Part shown: in pieces, positions 21,743 through 33,352 of the stretch
How the letters are laid out: each line of letters opens with the position of its first letter
How positions within the stretch are numbered: position 1 is the first letter of the stretch
Assembly: GCA_964023275.1 (NCBI GenBank)
Contig: OZ029916.1
Coordinates: forward strand, 47,988,249 to 48,052,248
Reading direction: 5' to 3'
DNA length: 64,000 bases
Source: Norana najaformis
Lineage: Eukaryota > Annelida > Clitellata > Crassiclitellata > Hormogastridae
Made by a program: the position numbers and the translations under genes
Notes under the pieces: generated by a model
Seen by the model: the letters and a program-made list of their open reading frames with translations, nothing else
Told to the model about the DNA's origin: nothing
Database searches by the model: none

Positions 21743-21903
21743 CAGTAGAACTTAATTATCCACAAAATTTAAAGCCCTTACAGCGGCGGCGGATTAAGGG
21801 CCGAAGAGCAGAAAATGATGGCCTCCTTTATGTTAAACGAGAGATAGAACCTGGGAGCTTAACACTGCGGCCTAATCAATAAGAAATAATAATGCTGAAC
21901 TTA

Positions 21904-21940
21904 GACACCTTTAAATCGTAATCTCCATTGCTATATAAAA
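21904..21940 (+). promoter_or_regulatory. P module
   Basis: GACACCTTTAAATCG, TATATAAAA at 28 bp. H at 21991-22040 downstream with the ACAACGCAGCGTTCTGG extension seen at 18416 and 19380. Confidence 0.6.
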
Positions 21941-22393
21941 GTATTTCTCGCCAAACCCAAGCATTCCCACATAGATATTGCATGTTGAAATGGACGTCGG
22001 AGGCTGCTGGAGCCACAAGATGTCGATAAACAAATGGAAACAACGCAGCGTTCTGGCCTCTGGCAGCAGGCATCGCCAAACAATAATTTCATAAAGTTAT
22101 CATGTCAAGTCAATGATAAAGCGATGCTACTGCTGGTGCTGGTGTTGCTGCTAATGATGATGACGACAACAACAGCAGCAGCAACAACAGCAACAACAAC
22201 AACACTGATAAACGCAACAGAACTAATCCGAACTTCGTCCATAGAGTCCGATTTAAACTCACTCACGATTTAAGAGTTTCTCTTTTTCAAGGGTGAAAAT
22301 GGCAAAAACTCCATCACACACTGACTGATTGAACAAATCTAAACTAATCTATTAATTTCTACATCGTAGTCATCACAATACACAAGGCATCGA

Positions 22394-22685
22394 TACATAC
22401 ATACATACATACATACACACATACATACACACATACACACATGCGTACATACACATGCATACATACATACATACATACATACATACATACATGCATGCAT
22501 ACATACATAGGCATACATATATGCATACATACATACATACATGAACATACATACATACACACATACATATATACATGCATATACATACACACTTACATAC
22601 ATACATACATACATATACACATACATACTTACATACATACATATACACATACATACATACATACAAACATGCATTCATACATACA

Positions 22686-22718
<33 letters not shown>

Positions 22719-22728
22719 GTATATATAT
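22394..22728. repeat. ACAT microsatellite
   Basis: Long imperfect ACAT tract; resumes at 23180-23280 after the LINE. Confidence 0.92.
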
Positions 22729-23180
22729 ATGTGCTGCTCGGCTCGTCGCTGGTACGTCCAGATTCTCGCATATTTCCACCTACATGCGAAACACCCTACA
22801 TTGGCTTCCATTTGAGAATAGGGTACAGTTCAAAATATTCCTCATGGTCAGGTCCTCGATCGTTGGCTCAGCGCCGGATTATATCAATGAGCTCATCAAG
22901 CCGGTTGCTGATCAACCTGGTCGACAGAGACTACGATCGGCGACACATGGTCAACTCATTGTACCGCGTTCTCGTACGTCTGCTCGGGCAGGCCGCGCCT
23001 TCTCCACTGTGGGACTGTCTCTCTGGAACACTCTTCCACCAGACATCCGATCCCTTGCTTGTTCAACAGTTCAAGAAACATTTTCTGCCCGTCTCAAGAC
23101 GTTCCTATTTAGAGACCGTTAGGTATCCGTGCTGCAGCGCCTTTGTGAGTTACTTAAAAGGCGCTTTACAAATTTAGTGA
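22729..23180 (+). pseudogene. LINE (CR1/L2-like) RT tail with 3' stem-loop
   Basis: The open frame reads ARLVAGTSRFSHIST, LHWLPFENRVQFKIFL, APDYINELIKPV, RLRSATHGQLIVPRSRTS, AFSTVGLSLWNTLPPDIR and FSARLKTFLF, stopping at 23122. These are the standard C-terminal blocks of CR1/L2-like reverse transcriptases. The short 3' UTR contains a stem GCGCCTTT (23137-23144) pairing with AAAGGCGC (23157-23164), the terminal hairpin recognised in this LINE class. Both flanks are the same ACAT microsatellite (22394-22728 and 23180-23280), so the LINE inserted into it. Confidence 0.82.
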
Positions 23181-23461
23181 TACATACTTACATGCATACA
23201 TACATACATGCATACATATATACATGTGCATACATACATACATACATACATACATAAACATACATACATACATATTCGTGCATGTCTTAGTAATATTTCT
23301 TGCATAATGAGGACATTGGGTCGATGAATTATCTTATTTGTGGCTCGTTGTTGTATCGAGTATTTAACGCCATCTCGTGGCTTTAACGGCCGTTAATAGC
23401 CTTATACTACCATCTGAAAATAGTGTTACTTAAATAATCTTCCAATGAAATGCTGTTACTT

Positions 23462-23496
23462 AATATAGAGTCTTGTGAAAACATTTTAAAGGTCTT
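23462..23496 (-). promoter_or_regulatory. P module, diverged
   Basis: AAGACCTTTAAAATG and CTATATT. H at 23357-23402 downstream. Confidence 0.42.
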
Positions 23497-23628
23497 TAAA
23501 CGTTATTTGCTATATATCTTGCGCAAGCAAGTCTTCTACGTTGAAGAATTGCAATGATGATTTGTAACAATCTTCGACTAGTAGCAGTATTCATTATCTG
23601 ACGATGTGTTTTTGCAGGAGTCTTACAA

Positions 23629-23738
23629 TAGTAGTTCCAAAATTTAACGATATCTTACGGCATCAAAGGCCGTTGACGTCGCCCTCCTCTTTATCCTGGG
23701 TTGGGTCTGGCACTATCCGGCCAAAGGCAGTGGAGGAC
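23629..23738 (-). mobile_element. B element
   Basis: GACGTC stem version; head GGCAGTGGAGGAC. Confidence 0.68.
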
Positions 23739-23789
23739 ATTGTACGCAGTTAGTAAATGTTTAGTTTCTGATGTTGAACATTTCTTTTC

Positions 23790-24240
23790 AACCCGAGCGG
23801 ATAAAAATAACGAGGAGCATGATCATCCTTACCTTCCCTTGTCTAACCCTTTGTCAATTTTAGGGCTGACTTAGCGCCAGCATGATATTTCCTTACCTTA
23901 ACACTCATCTCGCCTTAATGATTACACCACTTTACCTGGTTTCACCTTACCCTGCACTACCATACCCAGTCTTACCTTACTTTACCTATCGTTACTCTAG
24001 ACTAAACTTTACGACTGAATAAAATTTTCCTTAAATGAAAAAAACAGATGCGTTCCTGATCATTTGATTTTGTTTTTCTTACATCTTGACCAAAAACACG
24101 AAATAGTCTCAAAAGGCGAACATGAAATGACGTAATCTCGTCAAAACAGCTACTAAGGCGTCATGCTTAATCTCAAGCCAGCAGATAAACAATCGCTAGA
24201 TGGCGCTCGAGGCCAACTCAAGTCTAGAAAGCGAAGGATT
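23790..24240 (+). repeat. CTTACC-rich block (K)
   Basis: Includes CGAACATGAAATGACG and a degraded GACACCAATCG at the right edge. Confidence 0.6.
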
Positions 24241-24280
24241 AGACACCAATCGTAAGAATATTCAAAACACAGTTCATTGC

Positions 24281-24322
24281 GACACCTTTAAAAGTAAAAA
24301 CCTTTCCTTCTGTGATATATAA
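24281..24322 (+). promoter_or_regulatory. P module, spacing 35
   Basis: GACACCTTTAAAAG and TATATAAT with a few extra bases between. B element at 24358 downstream. Confidence 0.4.
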
Positions 24323-24357
24323 TCATCATATAGGCCCTACGTTCAAAGCTTTATGCA

Positions 24358-24474
24358 ACTGTGCCACTCCCTTTATGTCGGATAGTACCAGTCCCAAACC
24401 TGGAGAACGGAAAAGGTCGACTGAAGGGCCTTTGATGCTATAAGATGTCGTTAAACATTGAAAACTACCACTAA
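24358..24474 (+). mobile_element. B element, followed by ACT expansion
   Basis: Diverged head; H ends AAACATTGAAAACTACCACTA; a 200-bp ACT-rich tract begins 20 bp later. Confidence 0.68.
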
Positions 24475-24491
24475 TTATCAGTTGGTGTGAA

Positions 24492-24695
24492 CTACTATCG
24501 CTACTAATATTACTACTACTACTACCATTACTACTACTACTACTACTGCTGCTGCTACTACTACTACCATTACTATTACTACTATTACTATTACTACTAT
24601 TACTATTACTACTACTACTACTTCTACTACTACTACCAATACCACTACCACTACTACCATTACTACTACTACTACTATCAGCAGCGGCAGCATCA
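24492..24695. repeat. ACT microsatellite
   Basis: Imperfect ACT tract just after a B element, so probably an expanded tail. Confidence 0.85.
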
Positions 24696-25092
24696 CCAAC
24701 AGTAGAATCGCTTTATCGTGATGATATGATTAAATTGCAAAATTATCGTTTCACGATACCCAGCTGCAGGAGCTCCAAAGGCTGCGTTGTTTCCATTTCT
24801 TTATCGAAAACTTGTGGGTTCAAAGGCCGCTGGCGTCCATTTCAACATTCAAATTCCCATGAATGCCGGCGATTGAACGGAAATAAGATGTATATATGTT
24901 TCTGATGATAAATTCGTTTACCCTAAAAAATCAATATAATTTTGAAATCTGTCGTTGCATATTAACTTGGGTTTTCTTTATTTTCTGCAACTCCAATCAT
25001 TGGTTTCTTAAGTCGAATTCAGCACGTGATCCATAACCTGTCCTGGCAGTCACAAGATGTCGCTGAAACAAGATAATTATACAAATGTAAAC

Positions 25093-25130
25093 GACACCTT
25101 TTTAACGTGTCTACCTGACGTTATTTATAA
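25093..25130 (+). promoter_or_regulatory. P module
   Basis: GACACCTTTTTAACG and TATTTATAA at 29 bp; H at 25026-25073 upstream. Resembles 58125-58162. Confidence 0.5.
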
Positions 25131-25269
25131 CTCACACGCTCTTAACAGTACATTGGCTACATTTGCTGCATGTGAACTAAAAGAAAATAATACAGTGAAA
25201 TCTGTTACAGAATTGTATAGCTACCGACGTCGATGGCATTTGATGAAGCAGTGTATTCGCTAGTGTAAA

Positions 25270-25905
25270 CTCAACCACGGATGAGTTAGGACGAAGGCTG
25301 GCAAATGTAGCCCAGGATCCTGCTGCAACGGCTTAAAACATACACCACTAGGAGAGGCGATACTGTTGGGCCACCTCTGATGCCTGGGCCAACCGTCAAC
25401 AAATTGGTGAATGAGAAGGCAAATGATCTGAAACCAGCAGTGGGAAGCTGTCCTTGCATGACAGTCTCTTCCAGACTGAGTGGCCGAACACGGCTAAGCA
25501 TCCATGTTGGACAGCGGAAGAACGGAAAAGTGGAAGATCCTTCTGAAACACACAAGGTAAGGTAAGGTAAGGTAAGGTAGACGTCTTATGCTAAACAAGG
25601 ATGTGAGACACTGAAGATTCCGACGTTCGTGAGACCAAGACAGCTGATGACCAGCCTATGCTACAATTCACTCCCGATAGACATTTATTCCACTCCCCAA
25701 TTTTTGTGCAACACATCCAGGTTTTTCATGGGGATTTTCTGGTTATGTATACCCGGCTGACTGCGTGCGTGCCTTCAACCGACCTCGCATAAGCTACAAC
25801 CTACACTTTACATATAGGTTTTCGATATGATGGATTCCTTAAATTGATGTTATTTAATCAATAATGCTATGGCTACAGTTTAGATATAAAACGAAATCAG
25901 TAATA
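25270..25905 (+). repeat. LINE-like 3' repeat, copy 2
   Basis: Duplicate of 13440-13920 with an extra 160 bp upstream. Contains a four-unit GGTAA run at about 25558-25580. Homology to copy 1 stops abruptly after AATCAGTAATAAG (25912), where the GC-rich block begins. Confidence 0.5.
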
Positions 25906-25912
25906 AGTTGTG

Positions 25913-26870
25913 GCGGATCGGCCACAAGTCAAGACTGCCGGGAAAGAGGCAGGAGTAGTCATGACGCGCTTTACGTATCCGCTGAGAGCTGCGGTTTTGT
26001 GCACGGTTCGGCCGCGTTAGCTGCGGAGGATTTTAGAGGAATTAAATTTTATTAAATTTAAGCTTAATATAATAACAGCTTAATAATCAGGTCGTGGAAA
26101 ATTGTTAGTGTAATTTTAGTAAAGTAACGCACACAATTTTTGAAATTTATAGGCCCTAAAATGTTGTTTTACGGCAGGTTATCGGTAACCGTTAGACGCC
26201 TTTATATACGTTTTATTAAGCGTGCCACTATATAAGCAAGACAGTGTGCAAAGGGGTTGCATAAGAGGTGTCGTGTGGTGATTTGCTATAGTTGTGAAGG
26301 ATGGTAGCATATACGACAGTACAGAAGGAGCGATGCGGGCCTCCTGAAAGCAGAGTGAAGGATGGTTGCGAGCCTTCACGGTAACGAGTCCGAGTGTTTT
26401 TCAGTGACATCATAGCGTATACAGATATATACGGACGAGGGTGACGTCCGGAGAAGCCCGTGTATGATATGGTTACGGTACAAATATACGGACGGAAAAA
26501 GTCTTTGTGCGCTCCCGGCGGGACGACCGAGATAATCACTGTCTGGTTTCGGGCTGACGGCGCCGATCCGGTTAGAGCGAGGGGCCCTCTCTACCGTAGA
26601 TCGCGAGGCGGCCTGAGCCACGACGGTGGACGTTGAGGTTGGACAGAACCCGGGGAAAGACCCCGTTCGTAAGAAATAAGCACATGTCTGTAGCATGTAA
26701 AGGGAAGACTACCCAAGTAGTCGGCGAGTGTCAGATAAAGCAGGTCCGTGTAAAACAAGTGGGGAAGTTACGGAAGCTACCCCTTTGACCGTGTAAGAGA
26801 AAAATCTGATCGGTTCGCTACCGAGAACATCGCAGCCGTTACGAACCAATCAAACTCCAAAGACATTCCA
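25913..26870. other. Unexplained GC-rich block with promoter-like start
   Basis: Sharp boundary at 25913, opening with a TTGTGGC/GCCACAA inverted repeat. It contains GACGCC (26195) and TATATAAG (26229), a P-like pair but with 34-bp spacing, then about 600 bp of GC-rich sequence without long plus-strand frames and a minus frame at 26376-26696 that matches nothing I know. AATAAG flanks 25913 and recurs at about 26675, which might be a target duplication. It could be a solo LTR, a retroelement 5' region or a structured ncRNA. Confidence 0.4.
26195..26236 (+). promoter_or_regulatory. P-like pair in GC-rich block
   Basis: GACGCCTTTATATACG and TATATAAG, 34 bp apart; may be independent of the P family. 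Confidence 0.3.
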
Positions 26871-27447
26871 AATCATAAAAAGTAAATAGGGGAAATATGG
26901 AAACTTCTCATCTGTGGTCAATGCACGACGTTTAACACTGTATCTTATGCTGACGACGTCAATGGCCGAGTCAGCCACAAGGTGTCGCTAACCACAAGAC
27001 AATGAAGGTAATAGAAGGCTCTGTATGTCTTTTCTTGTCTTGTCTAGCCCTGTCTGTTGTCTTCAATCGTCCTCGAGCCGAGGGTTGGCTGCACCATGGA
27101 CAATTCTGTGTTCTAGCTTTGCTAAATGCTACCCTTAGAAGCCACCACTCAGCGCCACTAGTCACTCAGAAATCAGTCAGACGAATTAATTATTACTATT
27201 ATTGTTACTATTATTATCATCATCATCATCATTATCACCATCATCTTCGTCATCATCAGCAGCAGCAGCAGCAGCAGCATGGTAACATGACATAATAGAA
27301 TTATAAGATTATCGTTTGACGATACTTTCGGCAAGAGGCGAGAAAGCTGCGTTGCGGCTTCAAGGGCCGTTGACATCTTTCTCAACTACTGATGCAATGT
27401 GTATATCAAAACAACAGGCAAGCTAGCGAAAATTAAAAATTACCACT

Positions 27448-27481
27448 ATATAGCTTTAGAAAAAGCGATTTAAAGGTGTCT
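27448..27481 (-). promoter_or_regulatory. P module
   Basis: GACACCTTTAAATCGC and TATATAGTG, 28 bp. H at 27350-27388 downstream and 27511-27558 upstream. Confidence 0.6.
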
Positions 27482-27609
27482 TAGCATTAGACAATGTCAA
27501 CATTATTATACTGTGCTTAATGACAACTATTGGCTCCCGGGGCCGTTATCATTCACATCAACATACGTTAAAGTTGTTAGTTGATTAAAAATTGAACGAA
27601 AATTGCAAA

Positions 27610-27645
27610 TATATAGCGTTTGAAAAAATACGATTTAAAGGTTGT
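27610..27645 (-). promoter_or_regulatory. P module
   Basis: ACAACCTTTAAATCG and TATATATTTGC. H at 27511-27558 downstream, 27675-27722 upstream. Confidence 0.55.
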
Positions 27646-28775
27646 AAGAAGAACACAATTTTGGCATTATTATTTTACGTTTAGAGACATCTATTGACTG
27701 CCAATCCCGTTGACATTGATCTTCCTTACCAAATTAGGCTAGATGTATCAGAGCAGCTTCCAGCAGTGCTGGCTGACTAGTTAATGTTGTACATTGAAAA
27801 GAGAAACCATCAGATGCCGAGTAGAGGCGAAAATCAACACCAAAACACTTTTAGTTAATTTGTTCACAATCTGTCAACATGCGATTGTGCGATTAAACAC
27901 GCTGAATCAAAACGAGGCTCTTCGTGTTGGAGTTTCGCGGTCCACCGACACCTTGTGGCTGCTACAGCTATTCATTGACCTCGACATTATTTCTGAATAA
28001 TCATCATCACCGTCGTCATCACCATCATCATCAGCAGCAACAACAACAATATCAACAGCAACTATAACAACAACATCAGCAGTAGTGTTTCATCGTTCAC
28101 ATGATATAATAAAATTACAATATAACCGTTTGACGATACCTTCTTCAAGAAGCCTGAACACTGCGTTATTTGCATAAGTTAATGAAATTATTAATAAATG
28201 GTCAAATATTAAGTTAAATTCGCGTTGTTTCGCAGTTCAGCTTCTTTGCTGGTATTGCTGGGATCAGTTATTATACCACTGAGGACCAGAACACTGCGCT
28301 CTTTCCATTATTTACCAACATCTTGTGGCTTCATGACTCGTTTTCAGTTTCATAGAGATCACAATGGCGATCCACTTTCTTAGTTTCTTTTAGTTAAGTT
28401 TTAGTTAAGACTTTCTTTATAGTTGAATGGTGCCTAATATATGTTAAAAAAATTCTGTCGCCATATGCATCGTTTTGTAATAGGCGGCCCTAATTTAGCG
28501 GGACTTAGGTCCCTTTTGGGTCAACCATTTGTATCCCCACAATCTATACAATGGTCAATGTATTTCTTCCTTTCTTTTGTTCTTTTGGAATCAATAAAGT
28601 TTTCATTCATTCGTATAATTATAAAACTTAGCGTTTTACGAAACCTGGTGCATCAAACGAGAACACTGTGTTGTTTCAATTCTTCATCAATATCTTGTGG
28701 CTTCAAACGCCGTTTGTGTTCACCTCGACATAGTTGTTACATGAACGCGCTTAGCGATTTAACTAAAATTGCAAA

Positions 28776-28810
28776 AATATAACAATCTTGAAAAGCCATT
28801 TAAAGGTGTC
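28776..28810 (-). promoter_or_regulatory. P module
   Basis: GACACCTTTAAATGGC with TTATATTTTTGC. H at 28678-28720 downstream, 28845-28895 upstream. Confidence 0.55.
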
Positions 28811-28947
28811 TAAGAAGAACCTAATGTTATCATAATTATTGTGTCGTATTTAGCGGCATCAAATGGCTCTGTGGACCGCTGACGTCGACTTCCGTAAGCC
28901 AAATGAGGCTGGGCATACTAACTGTCCAACTATTAATGCACACGGCA

Positions 28948-28948
<1 letters not shown>

Positions 28949-29009
<61 letters not shown>

Positions 29010-29060
29010 CAATAACAATAACAACAACAACAACAATAAAAATAATAATAATAATAATAT
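28949..29060. repeat. AAT microsatellite
   Basis: Outer edge of the right arm of the inverted duplication; the left arm edge at 15655 is also ATT. Confidence 0.9.
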
Positions 29061-29186
29061 TAATAATAACTAGATTTACTCATGCCTTATGATCCTGAAT
29101 AACAAATGTATTTTATTATTAAATTATTTTTTCAGAACCTCTCTTGCAAGAGGTAGTTACTGTAGATAAAAGACTAGACTGGATGC

Positions 29187-29263
29187 GGAAGGCTGTTCCA
29201 GGCACGCGGACCAGCGACCCGAGAGGCCCGGGTCGCTGGTCCGCATGCCTGGAACAGCCTTCC
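29187..29263. repeat. 35-bp palindrome, one mismatch
   Basis: Arms 29187-29221 and 29229-29263 pair with a single C/T mismatch around a 7-base loop. GC-rich (CGGACCAGCGACCC). It lies at the junction of TE sequence ending in a TTTGTAAAGCACC-type LINE terminus on its right. Confidence 0.88.
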
Positions 29264-29656
29264 GGCATTCGTTCAGGAGTCCAAAAGTGTCAACCTCATT
29301 AAAAACAGTTGAAATTCTATTTGCTTCATAACTCTTAGTACTTGGGCCGACTTTTGACTTTGTAAAGCACCCTAGAAGTTGCATGCTACTAACGATGCTA
29401 TATAAATTGTCATAATTATAATTAGTCGACTACAAATTGAGATTTTGTAGCTTGATAACTAGCTACAGCTACAAAAAGTAGTTTAGCAATTACAGTAGTT
29501 GTAACTAAACTAGTTAACTGCTGCTATCTCTCATCAACAGCTGAGGCATAGCGAAGGTTGAGGTTTTTGTTGCCATTAATATTAATATTTTTCGTAAGTT
29601 GGACGTATCATTAATTCCATGTTCTATGACTACAATCTGAGGTTTAACCTACCGAC

Positions 29657-29771
29657 TAGTAGTAGTTCCTCAGTTTAACGACAGCTTATGGCATCAAAGG
29701 CCGTTGCCGTCGCCCTCCTCCTTTCTCCGGGCTTGGGACTGGCACTAATCCCAAGCAAGGCATTGGCGGAG
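29657..29771 (-). mobile_element. B element
   Basis: GCTG/GGC stem version; GGCATTGGCGGAG head. Confidence 0.72.
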
Positions 29772-29796
29772 TTTAAAAACTTAAGGCGGTTTAACT

Positions 29797-29832
29797 TTAC
29801 ATAACGTCTGATGGAAGCTTTAAAAAGGTGTC
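29797..29832 (-). promoter_or_regulatory. P module
   Basis: GACACCTTTTTAAAGC and TTATGTAA. B element at 29657-29771 downstream. Confidence 0.45.
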
Positions 29833-30303
29833 TTTGGAAAGTTTGTCGAATTATTGTCATTCTGTGTTCAGCGACATCTCGTTGATCAAACTTCCATTAC
29901 GTTTTCTGTATGTTAAATTTCTTGGATGCACCACACCGATGGGATTCCAACAGTTCAGCGACACCTTTATCCTTCAGATCTCGACTTAAAAAGTCACCTC
30001 TTCCTGGACTCATTTCCTCCGATGATAGTCTCTCTACTCCTCCTTTGATTTTACGACCCGGACTGACCATGAAATTTGCCTTGGACAATGATTTTGCCTA
30101 GCAGCGACCATCGACCGATGCATTATAACAGTGGCTCTATAGAAGCTATTAAATTATTATACTTACTATCCAGTGACCGCTAGGCTTCAATGTATTGCAA
30201 CGGTTAACGCACTTCATATTCGTGTCTAGTGTTTAACTACATCTTGTGGCTGCCAGGAAGTCGAGAGTCGTGCATCTTAATTAACGAATGGACGCAGTTG
30301 TCA

Positions 30304-30338
30304 TTTATAGTATCGGATGGAAACGTTTTAAAGGTGTG
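30304..30338 (-). promoter_or_regulatory. P module
   Basis: CACACCTTTAAAACG and TACTATAAA. H at 30218-30262 downstream. Confidence 0.5.
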
Positions 30339-30659
30339 TAGTTTGTACTTCGAGAAGATAATTCTATCGAATCAGAGTTGATAAAAACGACCTTTGATGC
30401 AATTAGATGCCGTTAAACACCTGAAATACTAATAATTTAAAATAGACGAATCAATCTGCTATCCCCACCGCCTCTATTCTTCCGTCCAAGGAAGGCAGGA
30501 TTGTTTAAATCTAGGATTCTGGTCATTTTGCAAGATATTATTATTGCCGTTAGCCCACTCTCTGAGTGTTCATAGTGTAACGGCATCTTTTGCCTCCCAG
30601 AGCTGTTGAAGTCGTTGTTATATTGACTTTCCACTGTCTTCTGCCTAACAGAGTTCTAG

Positions 30660-30775
30660 CGATTGGTGCCCACAGTTTAACGACATCTTATGGCATCAAA
30701 TTGCCTGCACGTCGATTTCCTCCTTCATCGAAGCTTAGAACTGGCTCTACCCGACTACGTCAGAAGCGGAGTTTT
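30660..30775 (-). mobile_element. B element, diverged
   Basis: GATTGGTGCCCACAGTTTAA to GTCAGAAGCGGAG. Confidence 0.62.
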
Positions 30776-30784
30776 ATATAGGAC

Positions 30785-30901
30785 CATAGTAGTAGTTCCG
30801 CAGTTTAACGACAGCTTATGGCATCAAAGGCCGTTGCCGTCGCCCTCCTCCTTTATCCAGGCTTGGGACTGGCACCACCCCCAAACAAGGCAGTGGAGGA
30901 G
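30785..30901 (-). mobile_element. B element
   Basis: Well preserved, GCTG/GGC version, CACCACCCCCAAACAAGGC head; immediately follows the previous copy. Confidence 0.75.
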
Positions 30902-30930
30902 TGATTGGCGGAGACGATTGGCGCAGTGTA

Positions 30931-30969
30931 TAAATATATAGTTTCGTATGAAAACGTTTTGAAGGTGTG
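30931..30969 (-). promoter_or_regulatory. P module
   Basis: CACACCTTCAAAACG and TATATATTTA. B elements at 30785 and 30660 lie downstream. Confidence 0.52.
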
Positions 30970-30984
30970 TTATTGGTGCGTTGG

Positions 30985-31540
30985 TTTGGGTTATAGTAGC
31001 GCATTTCAACTTTTGGCTGAGGCTGCCCTGTTTGGAGATACATTGTTGATGTGAATCCTAGATGCGACGCTGCAAATGTTTCTGACAAGTTGCGTCCCAT
31101 GCGATAAGCCTTCCATGAGGCCATGGGATAAGTGTGACGCCATCCGATTCCTTGCCACCTTCCCTGGGAGACCCAACGGTTCATTCTCAGCCAGGATGTT
31201 CGCTCTGCCAAGGGCTCTTCGTATAAAATCGGCAAGTATAGCATGCTATGGCGTTGTTGTCTGCCATTCGTCTTTCTACAGACTAGATCGTGGAGTCCTC
31301 TGGCGTCGACTCTTTCGCCACAACGACACTGACGTGGTTCTAAGTCGCATGCCAACTGTACGATCCGTATCACCTCAACAGGAAGACAGAATCCAAGTGA
31401 GGTTAAGTGGAGGAACCAGCATCCAATGTCGAGAGTGTGGTGCCTTAGAGGCAAGAAAGTCGTTCTTCCCTACAGGGCAAGAGTGACGCCATTCGATCGT
31501 TTGCCATCTTCCCTGGTGAAGTCCAACAACTTATCAAAGA
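30985..31540 (-). pseudogene. LINE C-terminal ORF fragment, frameshifted
   Basis: Minus-strand pieces in different frames: LDIGCWFLHLTSLGFCL, CRCGERVDARGLHDLVCRK, GRQQRHSML, EPLAERTSWLRMNRWVS and the tail LSETFAASHLGF. They align with the fragment at 15114-15591 and extend past it, so this is the true C-terminal end. Shifts and in-frame stops make it a pseudogene. A minus-facing promoter-like module (30931-30969) lies just to the left. Confidence 0.7.
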
Positions 31541-31691
31541 CACATCATGTACTCTGTTCAGTAATTTTTCCTACACTTTTTGCAGTTTCCGATCGCCATT
31601 TGGTGGCCACCGTGACCGTTAAATCGTCTTTTCATCGAAGAATTTACTTGAATAAATTGTTCGCAAGAACATGCGATTGAAAGTGTGTGAC

Positions 31692-31729
31692 TTAAAAATA
31701 ACGTCATGGAGTCGCGTTATAAAAGTGTC
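31692..31729 (-). promoter_or_regulatory. P module, weak
   Basis: GACACTTTTATAACGC with TTATTTTTAA. Confidence 0.35.
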
Positions 31730-32321
31730 TTTTACAGTGGCTTACTGATCTTGTTTTATTGACATCTTGTGACCGTTGATGCTTTTTGCTGAATTCAACT
31801 TAGTTAAGAAACCTTAGAGAAATCAAGAAAAGCGAATGGACAGTATACTCTGTGGCGCCACCTGGCGAATACAGCAAACAAGTTAATTTATATGTAGTAT
31901 CTGTTTATCGACATCTGAAGGCAGCCTAGGTGTTGACGTCGATTGGAAGATGTTCAGTTGTCACTGCATGTATTGTTTAGCCCACCAACGATTGATGAAG
32001 TTGTTTCATTTAAAGACGCCTCCGTGACATACGCAAATGATGGGCGTTCGGTATACATACACCGAAATTTAGAGTTTGGAACAAAGATTGTCTACAAATA
32101 ATTCAATTACGTAGTTTACTTTTGTCATGGTTTGCTTGAGAGTCCATGTTAGGTCTATACAAGATCTTTTGAATAGATATGAGGTATTTAAAGATGATAT
32201 CCGAACAGATTTAAGATGTAAATGTTGTCCTTATATATCATATGCTATTTTCTGACGGTGACATTCGTCCTGAAGCTTTTTCTGAAATGTCGTTTGGTTT
32301 TGATACTCGATCTGAAAGTTC

Positions 32322-32430
32322 GTTACAGTTTCAGCGACGCCACATGTTTCGTAGTTCCCAGTGTCTTTCTTCGTCGCCCTCCTCCTATGTCCAGTCTTTG
32401 GACTGGCACTACTACCAAACAAGGTAGTGG
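32322..32430 (-). mobile_element. B element, diverged
   Basis: Only the CCAG hairpin and head region (CTACTACCAAACAAGGTAG) are clear. Confidence 0.58.
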
Positions 32431-32431
32431 T

Positions 32432-32540
32432 AATAGTTCCTCAGTTTAACGACAGCTTATGGCATCAAAGGCCGTTGCCGTCGCCCTCCTCTTTTATCTA
32501 GGCTTGGGACTGGCACTACCCCCAAAAAGTTAGTGGCAGT
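32432..32540 (-). mobile_element. B element
   Basis: GCTG/GGC version; directly beside the previous copy. Confidence 0.7.
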
Positions 32541-32606
32541 TCTTCCTCATTGCGGAGTTTACGAGGGAGTGGCGGAGTTTACTCCTCTGTGTAGTAGCAG
32601 GCAATC

Positions 32607-32641
32607 TATAAAATATCAATGTATAGAATAAAACGGGTGTC
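32607..32641 (-). promoter_or_regulatory. P module
   Basis: GACACCCGTTTTATTC and ATTTTATA; B elements at 32432 and 32322 downstream. Confidence 0.45.
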
Positions 32642-33352
32642 TAAGTCGTGCAATCGAACTCGATATCATATTAATCCAGTTGAAACGTTTGCCTAAATAA
32701 TAAAATTAAAGTCGGCAGTTTTGGCTTTAGATAAGCCAGGTCAAAACGAAAAATATACTTTACAAATGTGTGATAATTTTTTGGTTAGTATAAAAATATT
32801 GGCATCTCTTTTTGGTTGTAAATGTTAGGGAAGGTAGCCGCCATAAGTGATCTTAAGATTATAAAGCGTTACTTCGATGTTTCGTCCACAGAGTTTGAGT
32901 ATTTGGAGCCGAGATGAGCCCGTCAGATCCTCTTGCTTTAATGTGTTCAGTGGCGGTGATACGAATCTGTAAATCTGTACATACATGCTTTCAATTATTA
33001 TTTAGTTGCGATTTGTAACGACGTGCTATGGCTGACATCGCCCTCACTCTACCTTACACCACTTTAGATCTGATACGACTAGTGATTAAAGAGAATAAAA
33101 TGTTCAAATAATAAATAAAATTTATTTTGTTCCTCATTTCAATGTCTATGCATGCGTGTGTTTCTATGAACATGTTTTGTTCAACTGAGCCCAGAACACT
33201 GCGTTGTTTCCGTTGTTTGTCAACTATTTAATTGGGGCTTCAAGGGCCGTTGTCTTGGAAATTTACTTGGTGTTTGGAAGAGGGATTCACTTCAAACGTT
33301 TATTGTCATCATAACTTCTGGGGATTTAATGGAAGTTAAATGTTGATATAAA

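Larger units (their letters stand above)
26861..28975. repeat. Right arm of large inverted duplication
   Basis: Mirror of the left arm: the CTCCAAAGACATTCCAAATC edge at 26861 matches 19868 inverted, and CCGTAAGCCAAATGAGG at 28893 matches 15740 inverted. The interval between arms is about 7.0 kb. Confidence 0.85.

Noticed and set aside
22339..22815. Long Met/Tyr/Cys or Thr/His/Ile-rich frames
   Set aside because: Translations of the ACAT microsatellite.
24478..24699. Valine-rich 73-codon frame
   Set aside because: Translation of the ACT tract.
25057..25263. Open frame of 68 codons as a gene
   Set aside because: It overlaps an H stem-loop and a P module (25093-25130) and has no protein motif.
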